Of a stretch of DNA of 64,000 nucleotides, positions 1 to 6,669 are shown piece after piece. The stretch's first letter is position 1; each line of letters begins with the position of its first letter. The translations under genes and the position numbers were made by a program. This DNA comes from an uncultured Lachnospiraceae bacterium (GTDB taxonomy: Bacteria; Bacillota; Clostridia; Lachnospirales; Lachnospiraceae), in the NCBI GenBank assembly GCA_910586205.1, contig CAJUGD010000005.1, positions 62,001-126,000 on the forward strand, read 5' to 3'. Under the pieces are notes generated by a model that saw only the letters and a program-made list of their open reading frames with translations, was not told the origin of the DNA and did not search any database.

Positions 1-17
1 TCAGTTCCCCATCTTCC

Positions 18-575
18 TCACGCCACAATATCCCGATCCTGTTCTAACCGAATCCCAAACTGGACTGTCTGGCTGTGATTAAAAAGGGGTACTGCCACCA
101 CAGCAAAACGTTTGTGCAGATCCAGCCTTACAATCTGATTCACATATCGTTCCAATGCACCGCAAGCTCCTAATATAGTTCTATTCTCTCCAAGGGTGAT
201 ATCTGTGACTCCCATATCAGACTGAAGCTCATTTCCGCAGACATTCTGCAGAAAGGTAAGATCCTGGGTACTGATAGGTATTAGCTCATCCTCTCCTGTC
301 TCAGTTTTTCCGAACAGCAAAAACTGAGGGAATTCCCTGGATTTTTTCAGTACCTTCTGAAGCTTTTCCGGCTGGGATGTTCTTACGAACAAATATCCGG
401 GAAACATGATATCTTTCACCAGATGAAATTCTCCACCTCTGCGAAACATCTTAATTTTTTGAGGAATACGGCACAGACTGCAGAGGGATTTTGGAATCGC
501 CTGTTCAAGAAGATCGGCTGCCTCGTATTCTTGATCCTTGTAGGTTCGAAGAATATACCACTTTTCTTTATCCAT
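18..575 (-). CDS. NusG-family specialised transcription antiterminator (LoaP/UpxY-like)
   Basis: The 185-residue protein has an N-terminal NGN-like domain opening with WYILRTY and containing the core pattern MFPGYLFVR (about residues 57-65). A KOW-like C-terminal part (about 126-180) includes GACGALERYVNQIVRLDLHKR. This is the layout of specialised NusG paralogues, which in Firmicutes and Bacteroides usually open large polysaccharide or secondary-metabolite operons and let polymerase read through terminators. It is transcribed leftward, so any target operon lies outside the window. No convincing promoter was seen in the fixed DNA just upstream (576-680); the invertible segment to its right holds a promoter that would face it after inversion. 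It is less likely to be housekeeping NusG, because the KOW region is divergent and the setting is accessory. Confidence 0.82.
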   Translation of the reverse strand: MDKEKWYILRTYKDQEYEAADLLEQAIPKSLCSLCRIPQKIKMFRRGGEFHLVKDIMFPGYLFVRTSQPEKLQKVLKKSREFPQFLLFGKTETGEDELIPISTQDLTFLQNVCGNELQSDMGVTDITLGENRTILGACGALERYVNQIVRLDLHKRFAVVAVPLFNHSQTVQFGIRLEQDRDIVA

Positions 576-680
576 AGAAATCTCTTTGTCCCCCCATTCG
601 TGATAGACTAAATTGGGAAATCTACAATGAAAGAGAAAAAAGGCAAAAACTTGTAATATGAGTACTATATATGATTTTTA

Positions 681-723
681 CCTAATTTTTTCGTAGAATA
701 CATGATTCTGCGAAAAAATTAGG
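681..723. repeat. 43-bp near-perfect palindrome containing the left recombination site
   Basis: CCTAATTTTTTCG (681-693) is perfectly complementary to CGAAAAAATTAGG (711-723). Inside, TAGAAT and ATTCTG pair with one mismatch around the loop ACATG. The palindrome includes the last codon and stop of the recombinase gene and extends 8-9 bp beyond the shared 26-bp site on each side. In RNA read leftward it would form a 19-bp stem between the recombinase and the nusG-like gene. Confidence 0.85.
690..715 (+). repeat. Left inverted recombination site
   Basis: This 26-bp sequence recurs exactly as its reverse complement at 2013-2038. It consists of two 10-bp arms, TTCGTAGAAT and ATTCTGCGAA, in near-palindromic arrangement around a 5-bp asymmetric centre (ACATG), plus one further A. 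That is the expected form of a tyrosine-recombinase core site: two inverted binding arms around a short crossover region. Confidence 0.85.
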
Positions 724-1741
724 CAAGAGCAACTAATTTTTCTATTTGATTTTTTTTGAATTCAAAGGACGAATGGAAATAATAGTCCATTGTTATCTTT
801 ATATCTGCATGTCCCAGAATTTCGCTGAGTGTTTTGGGATCCATACCAGAAGTAATACATCGCGTGGCAAAAGTATGTCGAAGTGTATGAAAGTTATAGT
901 AAGGTACACCGGCTTTGCAAAGAAAGCGTTTATATTGATACTGAAAGGTTCTAGGATCCATGGGCGCCTTAGATTTTGATTTCAGGAGAAAGCTGTCTTT
1001 TGCTGCTGCTTTTGATATTTGTTCTAAAGCCGGAACCAGGAAGGAGGGAAAGGGAATTCTTCTCATGGATGTTTCGCTTTTTGGAGGAGTTACAAACAAC
1101 ATGGATTTGTTGTTTCCGTTTTCCTGTTCTATGGATAATCGCTGAACAGTAGAGCTTACGATTAGATATCCTTCGCGTATATTGATATTTTCCCACTTTA
1201 GAGCACAGATTTCTCCCAGACGCATTCCTGTGTAAAGGCACAGATAGATTCCAAAACCCGTCTGGCTCCAATTTTCCTTTATATAGCCTTCCAATTTCAT
1301 CTGTTCTTCCGTCGATAACACCTGCACTAAGGCTCTTTTTTTTCTTCTGCTGCAGGGAACAGCATTCCATTCGTGAATCAATCCCCGGCGGAAAGCCATT
1401 TTCATTGTCATGTTGGTAATCATTACTGCCGTTTGAATCATAGTATGGGAATAAACGTCTCCCATAGAGAAATCTGCCTTTTTTTCTCCCCAAACTTTGT
1501 CGGCAGCTTCTTTTTTTTCCTTTGATTTTTGGGCTAATTGCTTTAAATCATCAGAAAACTGCCGTAAAGAGGCAGGTGTGATTTGTGTAAGGGGCACATC
1601 CTTAAAATAGGGTTGGATGTGTTTCTTCACTATGCGCGTATACTTCACATAAGTGGATATGGCGTGGGTTTGACGTACATCCTCTAGCCAGACATTCAAA
1701 ACTTCTTCAAATAGTATTTGATTGTCATTCCTTTCATCCAT
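719..1741 (-). CDS. Tyrosine site-specific recombinase (putative DNA invertase)
   Basis: The 340-residue protein has an N-terminal SAM-like core-binding domain (about 8-120) and a C-terminal catalytic domain. Visible catalytic residues are Arg174 in TGMRLGE, His285 and Arg288 in FHTLRHTFATR, His311 in LGHADI, and the nucleophile Tyr321 in MDYYFH. The start ATG is preceded by a good SD (AAGGAGGC on the minus strand). The stop codon lies inside the 43-bp palindrome that carries the left recombination site. No excisionase, phage or conjugation gene is nearby, and the gene sits between inverted, not direct, repeats. This suggests a dedicated invertase instead of a mobile-element integrase. Confidence 0.9.
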   Translation of the reverse strand: MDERNDNQILFEEVLNVWLEDVRQTHAISTYVKYTRIVKKHIQPYFKDVPLTQITPASLRQFSDDLKQLAQKSKEKKEAADKVWGEKKADFSMGDVYSHTMIQTAVMITNMTMKMAFRRGLIHEWNAVPCSRRKKRALVQVLSTEEQMKLEGYIKENWSQTGFGIYLCLYTGMRLGEICALKWENINIREGYLIVSSTVQRLSIEQENGNNKSMLFVTPPKSETSMRRIPFPSFLVPALEQISKAAAKDSFLLKSKSKAPMDPRTFQYQYKRFLCKAGVPYYNFHTLRHTFATRCITSGMDPKTLSEILGHADIKITMDYYFHSSFEFKKNQIEKLVALA

Positions 1742-1816
1742 AAGAAAGCCTCCTTAAAATTAAATTAATATTCATACCTTCTTAAAAACCTTAAAGCTTT
1801 TTAACAGAAATTTCTA

Positions 1817-1845
1817 TTGAAATCGTCACTATTTCGTAGTATACT
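1817..1845 (+). promoter_or_regulatory. Sigma-A promoter inside the invertible segment
   Basis: TTGAAA (1817-1822), a 17-nt spacer and TATACT (1840-1845) read rightward. The -10 lies in the self-complementary GTATAC, so the minus strand also offers TATACT with TTGGCT 16 nt upstream, a weaker candidate for the recombinase gene itself. The spacer contains TTCGTAGTATAC, which matches a recombination half-site in 11 of 12 positions and hints at autoregulation by the recombinase. In this orientation nothing but a terminator follows; inverted, the promoter would face the nusG-like gene with a leader of about 300 nt. Confidence 0.65.
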
Positions 1846-2012
1846 AAACCATAGTTTCCAGCCAAAATATTAGCGACATCTTAATTCCTGTTCTATATAG
1901 GTATTTCCATATTTTTATAAATAAATACAACATTTAATGAAATCTTGTCTACAGGGATTTTAAGAAATTTGGAAACATGTTTTATATGATTACCGGAAAC
2001 TGCAGTAAAAGA

Positions 2013-2038
2013 TTTCGCAGAATCATGTATTCTACGAA
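2013..2038 (-). repeat. Right inverted recombination site
   Basis: Exact 26-bp reverse complement of 690-715. The identity stops abruptly at both ends: 2012 and 2039 do not match the corresponding left flanks, which defines the site precisely. Confidence 0.85.
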
Positions 2039-2084
2039 GCATTTTGCACAACTTTTGTTACTCATTCTCATACATATTTTTCAT

Positions 2085-2130
2085 GGCGAAGCCAGATTTT
2101 GGTTTCGCCCTTTGTTATTTGTTTTTCTTT
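2085..2130 (+). terminator. Rho-independent terminator right of the switch
   Basis: GGCGAAGCCA (2085-2094) pairs with TGGTTTCGCC (2100-2109) with one G-U pair around a 5-nt loop, followed by a T-rich tract. It would stop rightward transcription from the promoter at 1817-1845 about 50 bp after the right recombination site. Confidence 0.65.
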
Positions 2131-2310
2131 ACATTCTTGTTATCCTTTCGCTTTCTTTTTCCTCCAAAATAATTAAACTCTAATTTCTGATATGGTATAT
2201 TGGATATAGAAAAAGCCAGAGAAGCGATCTAACCTCGCTCCTGTCAGAAGTTTTCTAAACAGATTTGCTTATGAGATTTAGCTCAGAGTATTGGTATTCT
2301 TCTTATTATT

Positions 2311-2339
2311 CAGATAGTAGAGGCTATCTGATTTTTTTG
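2311..2339 (+). terminator. Second rightward terminator
   Basis: CAGATAG pairs perfectly with CTATCTG around a 6-nt loop and is followed by A and seven T. Between 2131 and 2514 no other gene was recognised. The stretch is AT-rich and separates the switch from the XRE gene. Confidence 0.6.
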
Positions 2340-2514
2340 TTGCCGTGGCGTTGCTGGAAAAACGGATTTATTCGTCCTCAGAACGTCCTAAGAATCTACA
2401 CTTTCAATATCAAATATCAAGTCTGTTTCTTGAGCAAAAATTCATCAAAGTAACTTATTGTATGTTGACTTATTGTGTTTATTATTGCACCATTGGTATT
2501 GGAGGTTTGCAAGT

Positions 2515-2724
2515 ATGGATATTGTAAAGGTTTTTGGAAACAACGTGAAGCGTTATCGGCAGGCCCTGGGGATCTCCCAAGAGGCCTTTGCGGAAAAATG
2601 CGGTCTTCACCGAACATATGTTAGCGCAATTGAATGCCATCGTAGAAGTATATCACTTGAAAACATTCAACGTATAGCTGATGCACTTGAAATTGAAACA
2701 TATAAGCTATTTCTGGAGGAATAA
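2515..2724 (+). CDS. Small XRE-family regulator (restriction-controller-like)
   Basis: The 69-residue protein is a single helix-turn-helix domain. The recognition region reads LGISQEAFAEKCGLHRTYVSAIE, given here in two parts: LGISQEAFAEK and CGLHRTYVSAIE. This is typical of C-type controllers of restriction-modification operons. The ATG at 2515 is chosen because TTGGAGGT lies 9 nt upstream; a longer frame from 2458 has no SD. It ends 2 bp before the next ORF, so the two are co-transcribed. No cognate methyltransferase is present. Confidence 0.75.
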   Translation: MDIVKVFGNNVKRYRQALGISQEAFAEKCGLHRTYVSAIECHRRSISLENIQRIADALEIETYKLFLEE

Positions 2725-2726
2725 GC

Positions 2727-3182
2727 ATGGCACGAAGGAAAATATATAGCAACTTAAATAAAATAGGTCAGTATCGCCCGGATCATGTTGATGGACAAAC
2801 TCTTTATAAAGTATTTCAATGTCTCAATCCCGATTGTACGGAGATGATCACTGTTAAAAAAGATGATATCGACGAAGATTATTCTATTATTTGCCCCAAA
2901 TGTGGATATGAACATTATTCCGGCGGAGAGCAGCACTTGTTTGATTTTTCTATGGATGTTAATAATGATAGCGGAGAGGCTGTTTCTGTGCAAGAAGGAG
3001 AGTTTGTCGTCTCCCATGATGAATATATAGAAAATGCTCCACTGTATAAGTACTGTTTAATTTGCAGCACTCTCAAACCTATTGAGTACTTCCACAAACA
3101 CGCTGTCCTGAAATCCGGAGGACAGGGTGAGTGTATAATATGCAAAACAAATTATAACGCTATTAATATAGAGCTTAAATAA
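2727..3182 (+). pseudogene. Truncated zinc-binding HNH-type restriction endonuclease (N-terminal part)
   Basis: The 151-residue product has two zinc-binding Cys clusters: CLNPDC with CPKC (about residues 30-56), and CLIC with CIIC (about 109-137). From memory of the family, full-length relatives continue for roughly 150 more residues into an HNH nuclease domain. Here the frame stops soon after the second cluster, and the tail overlaps the 3' end of a convergent gene by 31 bp, as expected at a deletion or insertion junction near 3150-3180. The upstream XRE gene fits a decayed restriction-modification locus. It could instead be an intact small zinc-finger protein. Confidence 0.45.
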
Positions 3183-3850
3183 ATAATATTTCCAAAAGAC
3201 GCTATTTTTAATCCTGCTGATAAATCCAATACATCTTTTGCCAATTCTTCGTTTTGTGCCTTATCTAAATTTGCATTAGCCTGTTCAATATAAGAATTCA
3301 GGTTCATTAGCCCATCATAATTTTTAATATTACTCATTAAAAATATAATCAAATAATATGTATCATATCCCAATTGTTCCACTGTTGAAAATGTATGATA
3401 CACGCTAACCGTTTTAATTAAGTTTTCATGGTATTCCTTAATAACCAAATCAGATGTTGTCTGTCTATCCGCCATATATGACAGCATACTATACATGACT
3501 AAATAAGGCATATTTCTCCACGCTTCGTTACTATCTGTTTGATTAAGAATCTGTTCATATAACGTAGATGCAGTTCCACATAGACCCATAACTAATTCTT
3601 TTCGTTTATCCTTTTCCACTGATTCCATATTAGGATTTTCCAAGATTATTTCTAGTAAAGCATTTAATAAATTTATTTTAGCCAAAAGGTCACATTCTAA
3701 ATAATTTCTTTGTAAACTTGTTGATGAAAATTTTTTGTAAATACGTTCTGCCTCTATATCTGCGAGCATAACCGTAAGCGAAGAAATATTTTCTTCGCTC
3801 AAACTAAATATTTGTTCTATAGACTTTATTATGCTCTCCATATGTAACAT
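3152..3850 (-). CDS. Hypothetical helical protein, last gene of nuclease cluster
   Basis: A 232-residue protein without a recognised family, predicted mostly helical and soluble. The ATG at 3850 follows the stop of the 49-codon ORF by 1 nt; a GTG at 3859 would overlap it. It belongs to a leftward cluster with the nuclease-like gene. The C-terminus overlaps the convergent restriction-enzyme fragment by 31 bp and may be shortened or altered by the junction there. It might act as an immunity or accessory factor for the nuclease, but nothing in the sequence proves this. Confidence 0.5.
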   Translation of the reverse strand: MLHMESIIKSIEQIFSLSEENISSLTVMLADIEAERIYKKFSSTSLQRNYLECDLLAKINLLNALLEIILENPNMESVEKDKRKELVMGLCGTASTLYEQILNQTDSNEAWRNMPYLVMYSMLSYMADRQTTSDLVIKEYHENLIKTVSVYHTFSTVEQLGYDTYYLIIFLMSNIKNYDGLMNLNSYIEQANANLDKAQNEELAKDVLDLSAGLKIASFGNIIYLSSILIAL

Positions 3851-3851
3851 A

Positions 3852-4001
3852 TTATTCACCTATTGCCTGTTCATAAACTTCATTGCTAAAATCACTGAAT
3901 TCTTTTCCAAATGATGCGATTATATTTTCAACATTTTCTTTTTTCACTCTTTGTAAAGAAAAGTTTTTATAATCATTTATATTCTGGTTGGTAACTATCA
4001 T
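3852..4001 (-). CDS. 49-residue hypothetical small protein
   Basis: An ATG at 4001 opens 49 codons ending in TAA at 3852-3854. The product is Lys/Glu-rich and helical, starting MIVTNQNINDYKNF and ending EVYEQAIGE. It lies 14 nt after the nuclease-like gene and ends directly before the start of the 232-residue gene, filling exactly the space between them. That is the best evidence that it is real. No strong SD was seen. An antitoxin-like or linker role is only a possibility. Confidence 0.5.
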   Translation of the reverse strand: MIVTNQNINDYKNFSLQRVKKENVENIIASFGKEFSDFSNEVYEQAIGE

Positions 4002-4015
4002 GTTATTGTTTCGAA

Positions 4016-4714
4016 TTAAAGAAGGGAAAACATTATATTTTCTACAAACTCCTCTTTTTCACCTGCAATCAATCGTCCAAGAAAATCTATGATTCTCTGT
4101 AATAAATCATCTTGTATTTTTACGTTCCTCATTCCATGCATATACTCAAGAATTTCTCTCGACACTCTATTGTCAGCATCATCAACTGCTTTTTGTATGT
4201 CTTCCTGTAAAGCTTTAACAGAACCACAAGGTATCTTTTTATCCTCCGAAGCTTTCACTTCACATACTACAAATTTGATTTTATTATTATCAAGCCAAAT
4301 TCCTGGAACATCTATACCATCTGTATGTTTATCAATCTCGACAGTTTTCATATTTATTCTTTTATCGGCTTCATCATAAAATCTACAATTATACTTCTGT
4401 TCTAATAAATATTGTGCCAGCCATTCAGTAATACGTTCTCTCCGCACATCGAATTGAGGTATTGATGCTCTTTGGGGAATATTTATTTTGGCTATTTGCT
4501 CATTAAACTTTTCGACAAAAGCTGGATTCATATTTTTCGCACCATAATAGGTCAAATCATATTCTTCCATATTATGGACTTTTGTTATCCGTATTTTGTT
4601 AATCAAATATTCTTTTATCTTATTATAGCCATCCTCGTTTTCAATATCAAATTCAAAAAGATTAACTTTAAGTCCATTAACAACTGCTTCAAGTATTTTT
4701 TTTACATCTGTCAT
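4016..4714 (-). CDS. PD-(D/E)XK nuclease-like protein, HamA/DUF1837-like
   Basis: The 232-residue protein has a central pattern HTDGIDVPGI, then about 13 residues later VVCEVKAS, followed by an acidic/basic helix region. The Asp...Glu-X-Lys spacing fits the PD-(D/E)XK nuclease core, and the surrounding arrangement (RERITEWLAQYLLE before, EVKAS after) resembles the DUF1837 domain of HamA, the nuclease subunit of the Hachiman anti-phage system. No HamB helicase is present, so this is an orphan or a different system. ATG 4714 is preferred over GTG 4726 because GAGGTGG sits 8 nt upstream. Composition is AT-rich compared with flanking core genes, suggesting transfer. Confidence 0.6.
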   Translation of the reverse strand: MTDVKKILEAVVNGLKVNLFEFDIENEDGYNKIKEYLINKIRITKVHNMEEYDLTYYGAKNMNPAFVEKFNEQIAKINIPQRASIPQFDVRRERITEWLAQYLLEQKYNCRFYDEADKRINMKTVEIDKHTDGIDVPGIWLDNNKIKFVVCEVKASEDKKIPCGSVKALQEDIQKAVDDADNRVSREILEYMHGMRNVKIQDDLLQRIIDFLGRLIAGEKEEFVENIMFSLL

Positions 4715-5103
4715 TATATATCCCACCTCTTAATATGCGCCATGGACACACCAAATCTAGTAAGGTTATTGTACCATATCAATCCTCTTTTTTCTAATCG
4801 TTTTCAGACAAACTATGTTTTTTATTGTTATTGTCTACTCGTAATGTCATGATGTCGAGCGTGAACAGTAACCCCATTTTTTATTCTTAAAAAGAGGATA
4901 AAAATATACTTTCATTTTGAATCTATTCCATGATATAATTGTCCAATCAAACAACCACAGGTATTAATATCATAATATCAGAGTATCTGTGAAGGTTTGC
5001 ATGTAGACTCTGCTACATTTATCAGAAAACAATATTCTATAATGAATAATTTTTCTTAGGTTAATATATCAGCTCATTAGAACAGCTATTTATTGACACG
5101 GAC
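4715..5103. other. AT-rich intergenic region without recognised genes
   Basis: No plausible coding frame with an SD, no tRNA and no strong hairpin was seen. It separates the leftward nuclease cluster from the rightward DUF4317 gene and must hold the cluster's promoter, though no convincing -35/-10 pair was found. Confidence 0.4.
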
Positions 5104-5206
5104 AGCCGTATTTGTCTATATCGAAAGTAGGCATGAAAAGCAGATTATCAACATAATTAGCCGCATTTGCCTATATCGAGAATAGGCAAGCAAAGCAGAT
5201 TATCAA
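5104..5206 (+). repeat. Two tandem 55-bp-period repeats with internal hairpins
   Basis: Copies starting at 5104 and 5159 share about 39 of 47 positions, including AGCCG, CTATATCGA and AAAGCAGATTATCAA. The second copy holds GCCTAT/ATAGGC inverted arms around ATCGAGA; the first holds the equivalent with a G-U pair. Differences that keep the arms pairing suggest a folded or protein-bound unit. They lie 45 bp before the DUF4317 start, so a leader or operator role is possible. Confidence 0.6.
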
Positions 5207-5250
5207 ATGAAATCACATTACAATTCACATTTTACAGGAGGCAATTTTTT

Positions 5251-6396
5251 ATGACTAAAAAGGAAATTTCAGAAATCAAGCGTCTTTTCACCCCGTCTAG
5301 CTGTTCTATCTCAAGAATCTGCGGATGCTATGTAGATGGTGAAAAAAATAAAAAAACGGAAATCAAAGAAGCGTTCCTCTCTCTGCCGGAGGAAGATATG
5401 TTTAAATACTTTGAGATTCTCCGCAAAACCTTATCAGGCTCATTGGGAAAGAATCTGGTCAATCTGGACTTTCCCTTAGATTCTGAGCAAGAGGGAGGAA
5501 CCCAGGAATTTCTTCTTCGTCTGCGGAACAGCCGTCTTCAGGATGATGAGCTTTTAGATAGCTTTTATGACCGCATTATTGAAGCATATGATTATGTGGG
5601 GAATTATCTGATTTTAATTATTCATGATGCTTATGATATCCCTGGACGGACCTCTGACGGTCTTTCTATGGATGATGCCTCTGATGAGGTATTTCATTAC
5701 ATACTTTGCTGCATCTGCCCTGTAGATCTGTCCAAGCCTGGACTTAGCTACAATGAAGTGGACAATACCTTTCAGAACCGCACACGAGACTGGGTGGTAG
5801 GGCTTCCGGAGCTGGGCTTTTTATTTCCCTCTTTTAATGACCGTTCTACTGACATTCACAGCACGTTATATTATTCTAAGAACCCGAAGGATCTTCATGA
5901 TGGATTTATTGAACAGCTTCTTGGATGCCCTCTGCCTCTTGCCGCGGATTTTCAGAAGGAATCGTTTCAGGCTATTATTGAAGAAACTCTGGGTGATGCC
6001 TGCGATTATGAGACTGTAAAAACGATCCATGAAAACCTAAGTGAGATGCTGGAGGAGCATAAGGATGAACCGGAACCCTTGATTTTAGATAAATATCAAG
6101 TTCGAACTCTTCTGGAAAACAGCGGGGTTGAAGAAGATCAGATGGAAGCCTTTGACAAGAGCTTTGATGAGACTGCTGGGGAAAAAGCCGCTATTTACGC
6201 AGGCAACCTGATCAACCCACGCGCCTTTGAGGTCAAAACCCCTGATGTAATCATTAAGATTAATCCTGAACGGACTGACCTGGTGGAAACACGGGAAATT
6301 GACGGAAGACAATGCCTGGTGATTGCTGTTGACGGGGGAGTGGAGGTAAACGGAATTATGGTAAAGGAGTCTCCGATTTTAAAAGCTGAGGAATAA
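5251..6396 (+). CDS. DUF4317 family protein
   Basis: The 381-residue cytoplasmic protein opens MTKKEISEIKRLFTPSSCSI and carries the family blocks ICGCYVDGEKN, KTLSGSLGKNL, GGTQEFLLRL and FLFPSFNDRSTDIH. The family is widespread in Lachnospiraceae and of unknown function. ATG 5251 is chosen because CAGGAGGC lies 8 nt upstream and the family starts here; a longer frame from 5167 runs through the repeats and has no SD. It appears monocistronic, with a strong terminator downstream. Confidence 0.9.
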   Translation: MTKKEISEIKRLFTPSSCSISRICGCYVDGEKNKKTEIKEAFLSLPEEDMFKYFEILRKTLSGSLGKNLVNLDFPLDSEQEGGTQEFLLRLRNSRLQDDELLDSFYDRIIEAYDYVGNYLILIIHDAYDIPGRTSDGLSMDDASDEVFHYILCCICPVDLSKPGLSYNEVDNTFQNRTRDWVVGLPELGFLFPSFNDRSTDIHSTLYYSKNPKDLHDGFIEQLLGCPLPLAADFQKESFQAIIEETLGDACDYETVKTIHENLSEMLEEHKDEPEPLILDKYQVRTLLENSGVEEDQMEAFDKSFDETAGEKAAIYAGNLINPRAFEVKTPDVIIKINPERTDLVETREIDGRQCLVIAVDGGVEVNGIMVKESPILKAEE

Positions 6397-6496
6397 AACT
6401 CTTATTGCAGTAGCGGCGGCGGTGCAAATGAATTTTCCAACTTAAATTAAGTATGAAATCAGATAAGGACAAAACCATAATCGAGTATAAAAAAAG

Positions 6497-6540
6497 AATC
6501 CCCGAACTGTTCTGGAACACAGTTCGGGGATTTTGTTCTT
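6497..6540 (+). terminator. Rho-independent terminator after DUF4317
   Basis: ATCCCCGAACTGT (6498-6510) pairs perfectly with ACAGTTCGGGGAT (6519-6531) and is followed by TTTGTTCTT. An A-run on the other side gives a T-run on the minus strand, so it could also serve the convergent VWA operon. The rest of 6397-6669 holds nothing else recognised. Confidence 0.85.
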
Positions 6541-6669
6541 GATTCACATGAAACTTTTGCATCTCTTTTTTCCTAATGGCATTACAGCATATGCAAATTT
6601 TAATTGCCAGATACAATTTTATTTCACAAAAGATATTCTGTTGTACAATCACCGGGAAATACACAAGCT

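Larger units (their letters stand above)
690..2038. other. Invertible DNA segment (putative phase-variation switch)
   Basis: Two identical 26-bp sites in opposite orientation bound a 1349-bp segment that holds one tyrosine recombinase gene and a bidirectional regulatory region. Recombination between inverted sites inverts the DNA between them. In the present orientation the best promoter in the segment points right, towards a terminator at 2085. After inversion (position p moves to 2728-p) it would lie at about 883-911 and point left at the nusG-like gene. The architecture parallels the invertible promoters described for Bacteroides capsule loci and, by genome surveys, other gut bacteria. That inversion actually occurs is inference. 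Confidence 0.75.

Noticed and set aside
719..1741. Prophage or conjugative-element integrase
   Set aside because: No phage, excisionase or transfer genes and no direct attachment repeats are nearby; the flanking sites are inverted.
1977..2183. 68-codon frame right of the switch
   Set aside because: It spans the recombination site and the terminator and has no SD.
4016..4714. Complete Hachiman defence system
   Set aside because: No HamB-type helicase gene is present on either side.
5104..5206. Two-unit CRISPR-like repeat
   Set aside because: Copies are imperfect, only two are present, there is no uniform spacer and no cas gene is nearby.
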